64,000 nucleotides of DNA from Dactylorhiza incarnata (Eukaryota; Streptophyta; Magnoliopsida; Asparagales; Orchidaceae): positions 620,001 through 684,000 of the forward strand of contig JAWHQI010000305.1 in the NCBI GenBank assembly GCA_033032865.1, written 5' to 3'. This document shows, in pieces, positions 1 through 12,500 of this stretch. Under the pieces are notes generated by a model. The model saw only the letters and a program-made list of their open reading frames with translations. It was not told the origin of the DNA and made no database searches. Every line of letters starts with the position of its first letter. Within the stretch, counting starts at the first letter, position 1. The position numbers were made by a program, and so were the translations under genes.

Positions 1-84
1 ATAAGTAAATAATTAGATTTTGATGTTAAAATATGAGAATAGGAATAGTTTTCTATGTAAATCTACCACACAAAAAAAACTTAC

Positions 85-245
85 CACACCCACTGGCTGT
101 AATGTTCAGACATTGCTCGGTAGGATTTTAGGGGATGCCGATTTGGCAGACAGTAGACGCTTCCATTCAGGGCAGATCGAGAGGACAAGATCGAAAGCCA
201 TATATCTACCGGGCCTAGATATTTGCGAATGATATTCGTGCTGAT
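85..245 (-). CDS. PIGL: PIG-L exon 9 (last exon visible)
   Basis: Acceptor AAATTTCAG lies before 245 and donor GTGTG/GTAAGT after 85. It encodes ISTNIIRKYLGPVDIWLS near its start and ends in SEHYSQWVW, the conserved C-terminal region of PIG-L. It joins exon 8 in phase 0 (WEL/IST). The final exon, usually starting with FRKL, must lie left of position 1; bases 1-84 are intron. Confidence 0.9.
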
Positions 246-466
246 CTGAAATTTTTAATGGTAGAAAGTGTGATATCAGTCAAACAAGTTGTTACTTTCA
301 GTTGAAGATAAGCTATATCAACCACCAGAATAAGAAGAAAATGAACAAAAACATAAACATTATTCAGAGTTATATGACCCTGAATCCAGCGTTAGTGTTG
401 GCTAAATATTTGAGGTGCTTCTGAAAGATTTTTATTGGATCTAAAATGTCATATATATATATATAT

Positions 467-503
<37 letters not shown>

Positions 504-3500
504 GATCGCCCCTCTAAGTTTGCTAAATTACAGGTTGCACCCCTCTTTCTTTTGAAATTACAAAAACTCCCATGTAAGTTTACATTTTATAACATCTGTG
601 CACAAAAAGACCCCCCTAAAAATTTAATCCAAGGGTTTATTTTTGTACATGGATGTTATGAAATGTAAACTTGCATGGGAGGTTTTTGTAGTTTCAAAAG
701 TAAGAGAGGTGTAACCTGTAATTATGCTAATTTACAGGGGAAGTTTTGGTAATTATTCCTAAATATATATATATATATATATTCATTTACTAGGACCTCC
801 CCTTGAATAAATGTCAACTGCTGGTTTTTAGTGTAATGCACTTCACATAAATAGTTTGTAGAATATGCACAAAAAGTACATTGAATGGACATATCATGAG
901 TGATACTACTAATTTTCACTTATCAAATCAAAGGAAACTCATGTTGTGGTGTAGCGCTTCTATGTTGTGGATATAGGTGGCCAAAAATAAATGAAAAATG
1001 ATCCTGATTGATCAATTTATATCAATATGTAAGCAGTTCGTTCCTTTCATAAACCTTTGGGCATTGGTTTAACATGTAGAATATAGACTTACGAGACCAG
1101 TAGTCGAGGAAAAATTGTCCCGAATTAACTCGAGCCCAATAACAGCCAGATGGAATGGTTTGGATTGCTCAAATGGACACCAGTCAGAAAAAACAGTATA
1201 CTCAAATTATTGACAAAATCAGTATGGATTGCATTGCTGTACATGACTCGGTTTCAATTGTAGAAATACACGGGTAAAGTTTTTATTCTACTGTCTCTGA
1301 AATATAAACAATATATGAAAGAATCTATCAATTGGAAAAACCTTCTTAACTGTCTAACATAAACATAAAATGCAAAGAACAAACAAAAAAGCAATCATAA
1401 TCATGAACTCACATATACTTGCACATTCCAATTTCACGTGATCTACTAAGAAACAAAAGGCATACATCACAATTTCCAACTTCAATGCATTTCAGCTATC
1501 ATAGTTTCAACAGAATCACAAAGCTTATTCATGGAAAACTTAGAAAATTGAACATTAAAACAATGTTCAAAAATTAAACACAAGGAGAAAAATCATCACG
1601 TAGATGTATTTAAAGAAAGAGTGAGCATAAATTTGGATGCCAATTTTGTTGAAACAAGGTTAATATGACTACTTGAACATATTTGAACCACAGGAGTTTG
1701 TTTATAACAGAAAGATAAACTAATTACTTTAAAAATTCTCAAACATGAAGACTACTAACTATACTATAACATGAGGAAAATGACTTTACCAGTTCCCAAG
1801 CTTCAATATCTCTCTCCCGATTCTCACGTAGAAGCATGCTGTTAAAAATGTAGCAAAATATAGATAGGATAGTTGTAGGCAAGTTGTTGGAGAATAAAAC
1901 ATGACCAATGAGAACTACAAGCAACAATAATTTATAGAAAGATCAAAAAGAGGCTAAAGAAAGTCTTACAGGGATATGTGACTTTAAAACTTAATATAGT
2001 TAACAGAGAAAATAAAAATCACCCTAAATCATACCTCACAACAAAATTGATTCCATCACATAATGGGTTTGAGAAACAATTATGATGGAGAACCATCATC
2101 AATAGACTTATCCCAATTTGTTATCTGCCACACACAGCTTAAAATTACATCCATTCCTCGAGGAGTTAAATTTAAACTATGCAAATCATATTGAATAATT
2201 TTCACCCATATTATTTTTTATTTTATTGTTATGGGCATATTTAGGCTTTAATTTCGCATGGAGCTATTTTTGCAATTTTGCTTATGAGTTGTATTTAAAT
2301 GGACTTACGTTTGGAATGAAGATAAGCAATAAACTAAGTGATGCAGAACGGCGCGTAGGGTTTGCGCGCCTGTCGGCTATTTCTAGGAATCCCTAAGTGC
2401 ATGCAATGTTAAAAAAATTGATATTTGAGCGGGCGTGCACGAACTTTAAGAAATTAAGCAACTAATTTTTTATAAAGCACAAAAATTACTATTTTGTTTT
2501 AAAATGGAGTTTCTTAAAAAAATGGTTCGATTTAAATTCGGAGAAGGAAGTTCGCAACTTTCGTTCTGTTCCCCTTGTTGTGGTAAACGGAAATCGTGAA
2601 CTCCAAATGCGTTTCCGTTCGGAGTTTTCGACGTAGCGTTCGCTGACAAAATCCGGGCGAAAATCCAACAATGAATCTAATATCCTAAAGAGACAATTTA
2701 GATGCACACAAAGGAGGAGGAAGAAGCAAATTACCCACGGAAAGAGGCATCTTTCCGCAACCGAAGTCGACGGCGATCCCTCGAGGAATTCCTTGTCACC
2801 TTCGATCTCCTACTCCGAGGTCGACCGCTTCACACACGGTACCACGGAATAAATTCACTCACACTCACACGAAAGTGGCTCCGCGAAAACTCGAACACTC
2901 ACTAGTGTAAGGATGCCACAAACCAAACAACCTACTCTCTCACTAGCCCTCACACCCAAAGTGGATCCACGAAATCTCAATCACTCCAGGTGGAACCACG
3001 TAATCTCACAAGCAACAAAATAAGTTGTTCTACCTCTGTTCTTTGGAATCTCAAACAGCAAGTTCCTCTGTTCACTAATTTCTTCACCAAGCATTCCACT
3101 TAACTCATTCCATCAACTGGAATCCATACCAAACAGTAAAATTAAAAGGCAACTGTTCATCATCAGCATTCGATTCTCAAGCAGGAAATCGAAAATGCAA
3201 ACAGCAGAGCACTCTCACTCTCACGGTAACAGGATTACATTTCTAACGTTCAATAGGACTTTAATCATGAAAGCAGCAAACCATTGAAATCCTCTTAAGC
3301 ATCGACTACAGGAAAACAAAGATTCATAAAAAAAAACATCAACTCTCACACAGGACTATTCATCATCTCCCTCACCATCTAGAATGACACAACAACACCA
3401 AGATCTCTAACCTGGAAGCGAAAAGTCTCACAAGAAATCCTTTCAGATCTCCAACAAATCAATATCCCCAATAATCATTATCCCATTTCCCCCCATCCAG

Positions 3501-6500
3501 CCGTAATCTTCCCCTTTTTATAGGGTTACGAAAACAGAGAGCTCATACAGGAACGGTTATGGAGAAGCTGGAACGTGGAGTTGCAACCACCGGGACAGGG
3601 CATCGTGAATGTTGACCGCAAACAAACGCTGAGGCTGGACGTGGGCGGAAGTTGCGGCATCGTGCCAAGTTTCCTGCGTGCAGGGCGGCTGGGAGCAGTT
3701 GAACCAGAGCGACTTTGACGGGAGGGAGCTCTGGATCGGGGGAAAGTGGCTGCTGGATCGGTCTTCAGTGAGAAAGAACTGAACCGGAACCTTCATAACC
3801 TAATAGATATATATATATATATATATATTATATGTATATATATATAAATGTTTAACCTAAGACACATAAGAATATATATATAGATATATATATTTATCAG
3901 TCAATATAAATATATCTATATATATATAGATTTCAGAAGATGCCAATACATAAATTGTAAGATGACACAATGCAAAACTCAGGGCTGATAGGGGTCCGGG
4001 CGGGTGCGACGTCGGGCACTTTTGCGTCGACCTGATCTGGGTTGGTCTCCACCAACTCTCCCCCTCTCGAAATCACTCATCTCTGGTGAGTGTTCCGACC
4101 GGTAGTGTTGGAGAAGATCGGCATCCATACGCTGTAACTCCTCAGCCAAGACCCAGCTGGTCTCAGTCTCTAATCTGCCATGCCAACGAACCAAGTATCT
4201 CTGAAAACCACCATTAGTAGTGGTCACTTCTCATCATCCAATATCTGCTCGGGAACCAAGATCTGTCGCGGAAGTCTGTCAGCGGCCTGGGAACTGGTAT
4301 GGAAGAATCACCTGGTGTCTCATGGTCAGCCTGAAAACTGTCAATGGGAAATGGTAGAACTGCAGATGGTGTGTCAGTAACTGAATGAGTGTCGGTGTGT
4401 CCGGAATGTGGCTCCTCACTAGCACTCGCCAACCCAGAAGCAACAAATGGAGGAGAAGGCAATGGAAAATCTAATGATTCATGTGGATAATCGTGGAATA
4501 AAGTCAGATCGGCTACGTTAAAAACCGGATTTGCACCCCAAACGGAAGGCATCTCAAGTTCATACGCATTTTGCCCAATCCGCTTTACTACTCGAAAGGG
4601 TCCAGTTCTACGGTCAACTAGCTTCTTTACGGTACCCGAAGGTAACCGTTCCGAATTTAGCCGAACCATTACCAAGTCATCCACTTTGAAACTAATAGCT
4701 CTTTTATGTCTGTTAGCTTGAGTTGCCTTTAAGTCAAAAGTACTTATGCAAATTCCGCTCAGGTTTCATGCAAATCATGCAAATGCAAAGCAATGAACTA
4801 CTAACACGACTGACTTTACAAACCGAAGGTTTTAGTTACTAACAGCAACTCCTGAGATAGGTACATGTTCAGGAGGCTCCGAAGGTGGATCATAAAATAC
4901 TTCATCGCGTGGTTGATGAACACTCAAGTGAAAATTAGAGACATTAGTGATACGATGTGTCAACAAGGTGTGTGGACTGTCTCTACGAGTGCGGGTGATA
5001 AAACATAAAATCAATGAATCAGTGAGTGCACCCTCAAACTCAACTGTGCAACTAAGGATAGATACTTCCCAAATGTGCGGTGAACTCATATATGGTTCAT
5101 CTGGGGGTTCACCGGGAGGGGTATAATAAAATTCGTCACAAACGCGATGAGTACCGGTATAGGCTCCAAAAACATATGGAGTGCTCTCATATAAACGATA
5201 ATGCACATGAGTTGTGACAGTCGTGATAAATGTACTAAGGAAATGTGAGGCATCAGGAGGCTCACCAGGTGGGACATATGAAAACTCATTGCGAATACGA
5301 TGGTCTTCCAAGTGATAACCATATGCACCGATAATAAGCCGCGACTCTAGAATGAAGTGAGTAGGTGGTACGTCCCATGACTCGTCTAGAGCGCGAGTGA
5401 TCAAATGTTTACGGTCAAGCCTAACTATATGAATGTCACACTCAAAACCATCTCTTTGGAGCACTAGTGACATCAAGGGCGACAATGGAGCAGGTATCCA
5501 TGTCTTGGAATTCATAAGGGTATTACTCACAGGTATCTCAGCTATACATGGACGAGGTGGTTCATCTGGAGGCTCAATAGGAGGATCGTCAAAGAACCCA
5601 TCAGTAGAGTGATGGTCCTCCAGAAGTAAACCATCAGAAGGGGTTGTGTTCCCGAAAAAGGGAGAGGTGACACCCTCACTACAAAGCTCTCGACTCTCAA
5701 TCGTGATGTGACTCGGTGTGCTATCGGGTGAAGTGTGCGAAAATTCTTCACTCAATAGAGAATCTAGAATCTCGGGTGAAGTTTGTGAAAAGTTTTCAGT
5801 CAATGTAGATATAGTTTCTATGGTAGTCTCATTAAGTGGGGCAGACTCTCGTGGGGGTTGACTCCACACATCCTGTACTAGAATATCAGGCAGAGTGGGT
5901 GAAGTTTCCCTGCCTTGGGAAGAGGAGTGCTCTCGTCGCCCCTTAATGGACACCAACATGTTCGTTTTTGAAACACTAGGAGGATCACAATGTGAAATGT
6001 AATCTTGACGAGGGTGACCTCTACGAGATTCTTGAGGGTTATCGTGATGAGCGTCCATGACATGATCATGTCGTGCTCGTGGTTGGATGTGAGTCCTACG
6101 AACGTGTGGGGGTGGTCGCGCATATAACGACTCTGTTTTCTCATATAAAGGTGACGTGTAGTATCGGTAACTGGAGTGATACTGAACTCTATCCTCATAA
6201 TATGGTGTCGATGGATCAACAGGATCCACTCGAGTGCCGGCTCCATGGGGGTGGGTGTAAATGGACTCGTAATCCTCAAATAGAGGATTTCTCCAATGTG
6301 TAGACCCTTCTAGGTAGTGGTGTGGGGTTTCGTGATGGGGTCTAATGGAATGCCAATCTCGAATGGGAGGTGGCATTGAACCTCGAGGGGGTACCTCTAG
6401 ACTATTCATCCTACCACTAAGGTTTTTAAATCTTTCTCGCACTTGATAGACACTCTCGGTTAACGTTGTCATTTGGTGGGCGAAGGGTAGAAACCACGGG

Positions 6501-9500
6501 AGTGGTTCATTACATTCGTCTCCGTAACTCGGGTGACCACGTTCAACTGGACGCATCTCAGAATGCAAATGCATGAGTATGCTATATTTTTTTTAAACCC
6601 CTTTTTTTTGACAATATATAAAAAATATGCTATGCAGGGGGTTCCTAATCTACGCAGGGCGGATTTCGAAACTTAGGAAAAGTTCGGAACCTCCCTCTGA
6701 TACCAAATTGATGCAGGACGGCGCGTAGGGTTTGTGCGCCTGTCGGCTATTTCTAGGAATCCCTAAGTGCATGAAATGTTTAAAAAAATTGATATTTGAG
6801 CGGGCGTGCACGAACTTTAAGAAATTAAGCAACTAATTTTTTATAAAGCACAAAAATTACTATTTTGTTTTAAAATGGAGTTTCTTAAAAAAATGGTTCG
6901 ATTTAAATCCGGGGAAGGAAGTTCGCAACTTTCGTTCCGTTCCCCTTGTTGTGGTAAACGGAAATCGTGAACTCCAAATGCGTTTCCGTTCGGAGTTTTC
7001 GACGTAGCGTTCGCTGACAAAATCCGGGCGAAAATCCAACAATGAATCTAATATCCTAAAGAGACAATTTAGATGCACACAAAGGAGGAAGAAGAAGCAA
7101 ATTACCCACGGAAAGAGGCGTCTTTCCGCAACCGAAGTCGACGGCGATCCCGCGAGGAATTCCTCGTCACCTTCGATCTCCCACTCCGAGGTCGACCGCT
7201 TCACACACGGTACCACGGAATAAATTCACTCACACTCACACGAAAGTGGCTCCGCGGAAACTCGAACACTCACTAGTGTAAGGATGCCACAAACCAAACA
7301 ACCTACTCTCTCACTAACCCTCACACCCAAAGTGGATCCACGAAATCTCAATCACTCCAGGTGGAACCACGTAATCTCACAAGCAACAAAATAAGTTGTT
7401 CTACCACTGTTCTTTGGAATCTCAAACAGCAAGTTCCTCTGTTCACTAATTTCTTCACCAAGCATTCCACTTAACTCATTCCATCAACTGAAATCCATAC
7501 CAAACAGTAAAATTAAAAGGTAAATGTTCATCATCAGCATTCGATTCTCAAGCAGGAAATCGAAAACGCAAACAGCAGAGCACTCTCACTCTCACGGTAA
7601 CAGGATTACATTTCTAACGTTCAATAGGACTTTAATCATGAAAGCAGCAAACCATTGAAATCCTCTTAAGCATCGACTGCAGGAAAACAAAGATTCATAA
7701 AAAAAAAACATCAACTCTCACACAGGACTATTCATCATCTCCCTCACCATCTAGAATGACACAACAACACCAAGATCTCTAACCTGGAAGCGAAAATTCT
7801 CACAACAAGTACTCCTTTCAGATCTCCAACAAATCAATATCCCCAATAATCATTATCCCATCTCCCCCCATCCAGCCGTAATCTTCCCCTTTTTATAGGG
7901 TTACGAAAACAGAGAGCTCATACAATAATAAAATTGTAAGATGACACAATGCAAAACTCAGGGCTAATAGGGGTCCGGGCGGGTGCGACATCGGGCACTT
8001 TTGCGTCGACCTGATCTGGGTTGGTCTCCACCACTAAGGCTCTGTTTGGGACAGCGCTTGCTGATGGAAAAGCTCTATTCCATCAGCAAACACAATAATA
8101 AAGGCGTTTGATTGCACAACTTTTTGAGTAGAGATTTCTTTAAAATAGCGTATACGCTGCTTTTTGAAAACCGATCGACCATCAGCTTTTCCGCTCCCTC
8201 ATACGCGATTTCTGGTTTCTCTTTTCAAGCGAAACACGCGAGCCCAATACCCATCTTCCCTTCCGCTCGATTTAGACCGATCTTCCCTTCCGATTTCGAC
8301 GAGCTCTCCAATTCTGCTTCCTCTTCCGACATCTCCAGTTGCTGCTCAAAACTCCTCCAATCTCCTCGTCGTCTCTGGTTCCAGCATAGGTGAGAGAGAT
8401 TTGAATGCTATTTTTTCATTTATTTCTGATTCAAAATATGTTTATTTTATTTTTCTTCGGCGTGTTGTGGTCTCTGGTTCCAGCATAGGATTTTGTTTTG
8501 AATGTTCTTCATTTTTGTTACCTACAGAAAATTCGGATCTGATTCCAACATATGTTTTGAATGTTTCCATAGCATAGATATGTTCTTCATTTAGGGTTTC
8601 ATCCAGGTAGATCTACTAACTGCAAAATAATGTGAACCATAAAATGGTCTCTGGTTCGACCTGTTTAAAGTCATGACATATGAATATTGTTTGATTTAGT
8701 TAAATGTTTAAAGTCATTTAGGGTTTCATTCAGGTAAATGTTTTTCCTTTGATATGTAATACAAAGGGATGCAGCGTATGAGTATTGTTTGATTTTATAT
8801 ATGTGGACAGTGTAATGGGAAAACAAAAGGAGGGAAGAGTATCTGCGTCATGGGATTCAAATGAAGTCATGATTTTTTGTGACCTGTGCATTAAAGAAAT
8901 CCAGCTAGGGAATCGGCCTACCTACCCACTTTAGCAAGGATGGGTGGAAAATTTTGGTTGTTTCCTTTAAGCAGCGTATCGGGAAAAGTTACGATCGTAT
9001 GCAGAAGAAGAATAAATGGGATCACCTTAAAAAAATTGGAAGCTAAGTTTAAATTTGCTTACGAACATTATATTTCAATGTTTTTGTTTAAAAAACGGCT
9101 TTCAAACAGTTGTTCTACCAAACAGTTTAAATGAAAAAACACTATTTGATCAGCGCTTAAGCATAGATTCTCCAAACAGTTTGCAACTTTCTCATCACTG
9201 CTTTTCTAACAACTCTATAATCACAGCTCTATTCGATCAACAACTTTTTATCAGCCTCAGTTGTCCCAAACAGAGCCTAAATCTCTAACCCTAAGATCTT
9301 TTGGTAGCTCTCTCCCCTCCTTAGCAACTCCACATAAGACAAAAGAGGGCTCCTAATTCTGCAGTTTTGTGTTACGACGAGGGATCGTAAGAGCTTGATA
9401 TCAGAGCAACCGTCAATCTCTTATTTGCTCGTTGGCCCTCGACTAGCAACATTTGAAAACCGAGGACATGCCACAATAACAGCCATGGCAATACGTCTTC

Positions 9501-12500
9501 ATGCTGTCACAACACCCACATGATGGAATAGTGATCTTCGCTATGGAAGTATCCATGGCGTCTATCGCCACATAGGGCGCTATGATAGGAACGAGGTGCC
9601 TCGATATCCCAAGTTAGAATTTCCTACCTATGATGGTAAGGAAGATATGTTTGCCTAGTTGACACATTGCGAGCAAGTTTGCTTTGCATGTTTGGAGATG
9701 GAAAAAACCTCACGACCTGGGAGTGATTTTAAGTAATATTGCGACGTGATATTTGTCCCGCCCTTGCGCAACAATCCATTGATGGAACTAATTTCACTAA
9801 GGCAGGTCCAATGAAGAACATCTCAAAAAAATTCAAACATTGTCTTGGCTAGGCCTACATCCATCCAACCTGAACAACAATTTACAGTTTTAACCGCCAG
9901 CCTCCACGAAAGCTTACTCCTTGATCTAGAATTTAATAATCCCCCCGACTTGATTTTCATTGTCAACTTAATCAGGGTTTGTGATTGCCACTTACAAATG
10001 GATCAAGCAACCATTGGACAGAGTCTTGTAAAATCATCATAATGATCAATCTCCCATTGATACAATTATGAACACGTGACTAGAAAAAAGGTCATTAATG
10101 AGCACAACCAGCATGCATCAAGTGATTGCGTCGCATTGAAATGGACGACCTGGAAAGAAGACCATACTTAATAGTAATGAAACCTTTACATTGAGACAAC
10201 GTTGCAAGAAGTTGTTCTGACTTGAGATAATGGAACCCAACAAAGAAGACAAGCTTAAAACGCAGCCTTGCTAAGAAATTTCTGGAGTTTAACTTCTCTT
10301 TTATCTTGAGGGCAAATTCAAGGAGGAGCATGTTGTTATAAGCGTATTTACGCTTTGAGTGCATTTTAGGCTTGTATTTAGCATTTTTGTGTATTTTTGA
10401 TGTTTGTAGTTTTGTTTGAGTGTTTTTGCATTAAGTCCTTTTGTTTGGACCTCTTTTAATTGTTTTTGTGCCGAGTATTTTGATAGACCTATGTTTGGTA
10501 AGCAAGAAGTAAAATCTCTAACCCTAAAATAACTTTGCACCTTTCTCATCCAAAGCAGCTCCACATAAGGCAGTCGATGGTTTCCTGAACCCTAACTCCG
10601 GAATATCGTGTTAATCGTATCATTTACCCCTTCAATTGGTGAATTTGCTAACATTCGGTTGTCCATGCCCAAACCGTCTAATACTTTACTATAATCATTT
10701 TATAATTTATTTTTCTAGTTTGCAACATATTCATTTTAGCATTCTCATTTCTGTAACACTCAACTTAGATATTAATAAATTATTTACTGCACAACACTCA
10801 AATCGATTTATGAATTTCCCTTTACGTTTAGATGATATCCTCTTATCGTTTAGTACTCCTCAGACACTTTTCTATTTTTAACAACCTAGTATTAAATCTA
10901 GCGGTTTTTGGCACTTTGCACCCCCCCCCATTTGAACAGTTTTGGCATTTTGCACCCCAGGGTATATTTCAGAGGGGTATTTTTGTTCGGCTGATTTAAA
11001 TTTGATATTAGGGTTGGATCTTTTCTTCCTCCCGTCATTTCTCCCTCCAGCCCGATTAATTCTCTCCAGCCGCACCGAGGTCTTTGGAGCGTCGTTCTCG
11101 TTGGATCACTGAGCTCGTTGGAGCTTCGTTCTCGCTGGATTGCAAGTTCTGGTCATTTCTTCCTCCCGTCATTTCTCCCTCCAGCGTCGTTCTCGCTGGA
11201 TCAACCACAACAACGCCGTTCTCCTTCGAGGGCTTGTCGGAACGCGGGACTCGTCGAACGCAGAGCTCGTCAGAACGCTAAGCTTTTTCTCCTCTTTTTC
11301 CCGTTGGTTTTCTCCTCTTTTTCCAGATCCCTCTTTTCTAGATCTCATTGTTCATTTATACAGATTAAGCACCTCCTCTTTTACACAGATTAACCCCCTC
11401 TTTTTCTCCTCCTTTTCCAGATCTCGTCTCTTTTTCAGTCCACATTTGTACATATTTTACTCCAGGTTATACAGATTAAGCACCTTCTTCTTCAATCAGC
11501 ACATTCATCCCCAAATCGGAGTTATTGTCTGCATATTTTTTTTTCAGATTTCTTAGCTGTGGTTTTTTATACATAATTTAGTTTCAATTTTTAATAGGTT
11601 TACTTCAATTTGAGTTAACGATGTCTAGTCCCAGAGATGTTGAGTGGCAAAACTTGTTGGTTGATGAAGAGGGGGTTGATGTAGATAGTAGTAGTGATTC
11701 ACTATGCATGGATGAGGAATCAGACCAAGACAATTCATCGTTTAGTGATGATTTGCATGATAGTGAATTTGAGTTGGATGATTTGTTAGTCGATGATAAT
11801 GTAGAGGATGAAATTGAAGTGGTTGGTGAAAAAGTGGAAACAAAACAACCTTTGAGAACGAAAGTCGGAATACATATAAGGGAGCCTGGTAGTCATTCTT
11901 CATCCCAGTCACAGAAACGAATGCAAGTCTATCAAGAAGATGGAAATGATTCTGATTTTGAGTTCGACGTGGGATTGTGTTTCAATAGTGCTTCTGAATT
12001 TCGGGATGTCGTGAGATTGTACGCTACTAAGCAAGGAAAGCCTTTAAAATTCACTAAAAATTGTAGTGACAAGATTCAAGTAACATGTGATTGTGGTTGG
12101 ATTATGTTTGCTTCTTTCATGTCAAAGACTAAAAAAACATTTTAAGTTAAAACGATCAAAGGTGAACATACATGTTATAGGGTTTCAAATTCCCAACATT
12201 GCAACTCTAAGTTTCTTGCGAGGAAGTATGAGCACAATATTAGGAGTAATCCAGAGTGGCCCACTAGTTCGATGTAGAAAATAATGCAGAAGGACAATAA
12301 AACATCTTTAAGTTTGTGGAAGATGTATAGGGTCAAAAAGCATGCTTCTAAATTAATTAGTGGCACGGAGATGGAGCAATATGCAAAACTTTGAGATTAC
12401 TTTGAGGAGATTTATAGGACCAATCCTGGAACCACAATCCAAGTTAAATGCAAGCATGATGTGGACTCACAAACATGCATTTTTAAAAGGCTATATATAC

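Larger units (their letters stand above)
2339..8034 (-). mobile_element. Non-autonomous Ty3/gypsy element A (LTR - repeat protein - integrase tail - LTR - fragment)
   Basis: Two nearly identical direct repeats of about 1.2 kb (2339-3549 and 6709-7924) flank an internal region read on the minus strand. A TGGTATCAGAGG primer site (6694-6705) lies next to the right copy, so that copy is the 5' LTR. The interior encodes a 580-residue repeat protein and then an integrase tail with a chromodomain. Protease, reverse transcriptase and RNase H are absent. The right LTR is followed by about 105 bases (7928-8034) that repeat internal sequence from 3951-4052. The structure is therefore LTR-internal-LTR-internal, cut off at 8034, and no target duplication can be read. 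It sits in the large PIG-L intron. Confidence 0.85.
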
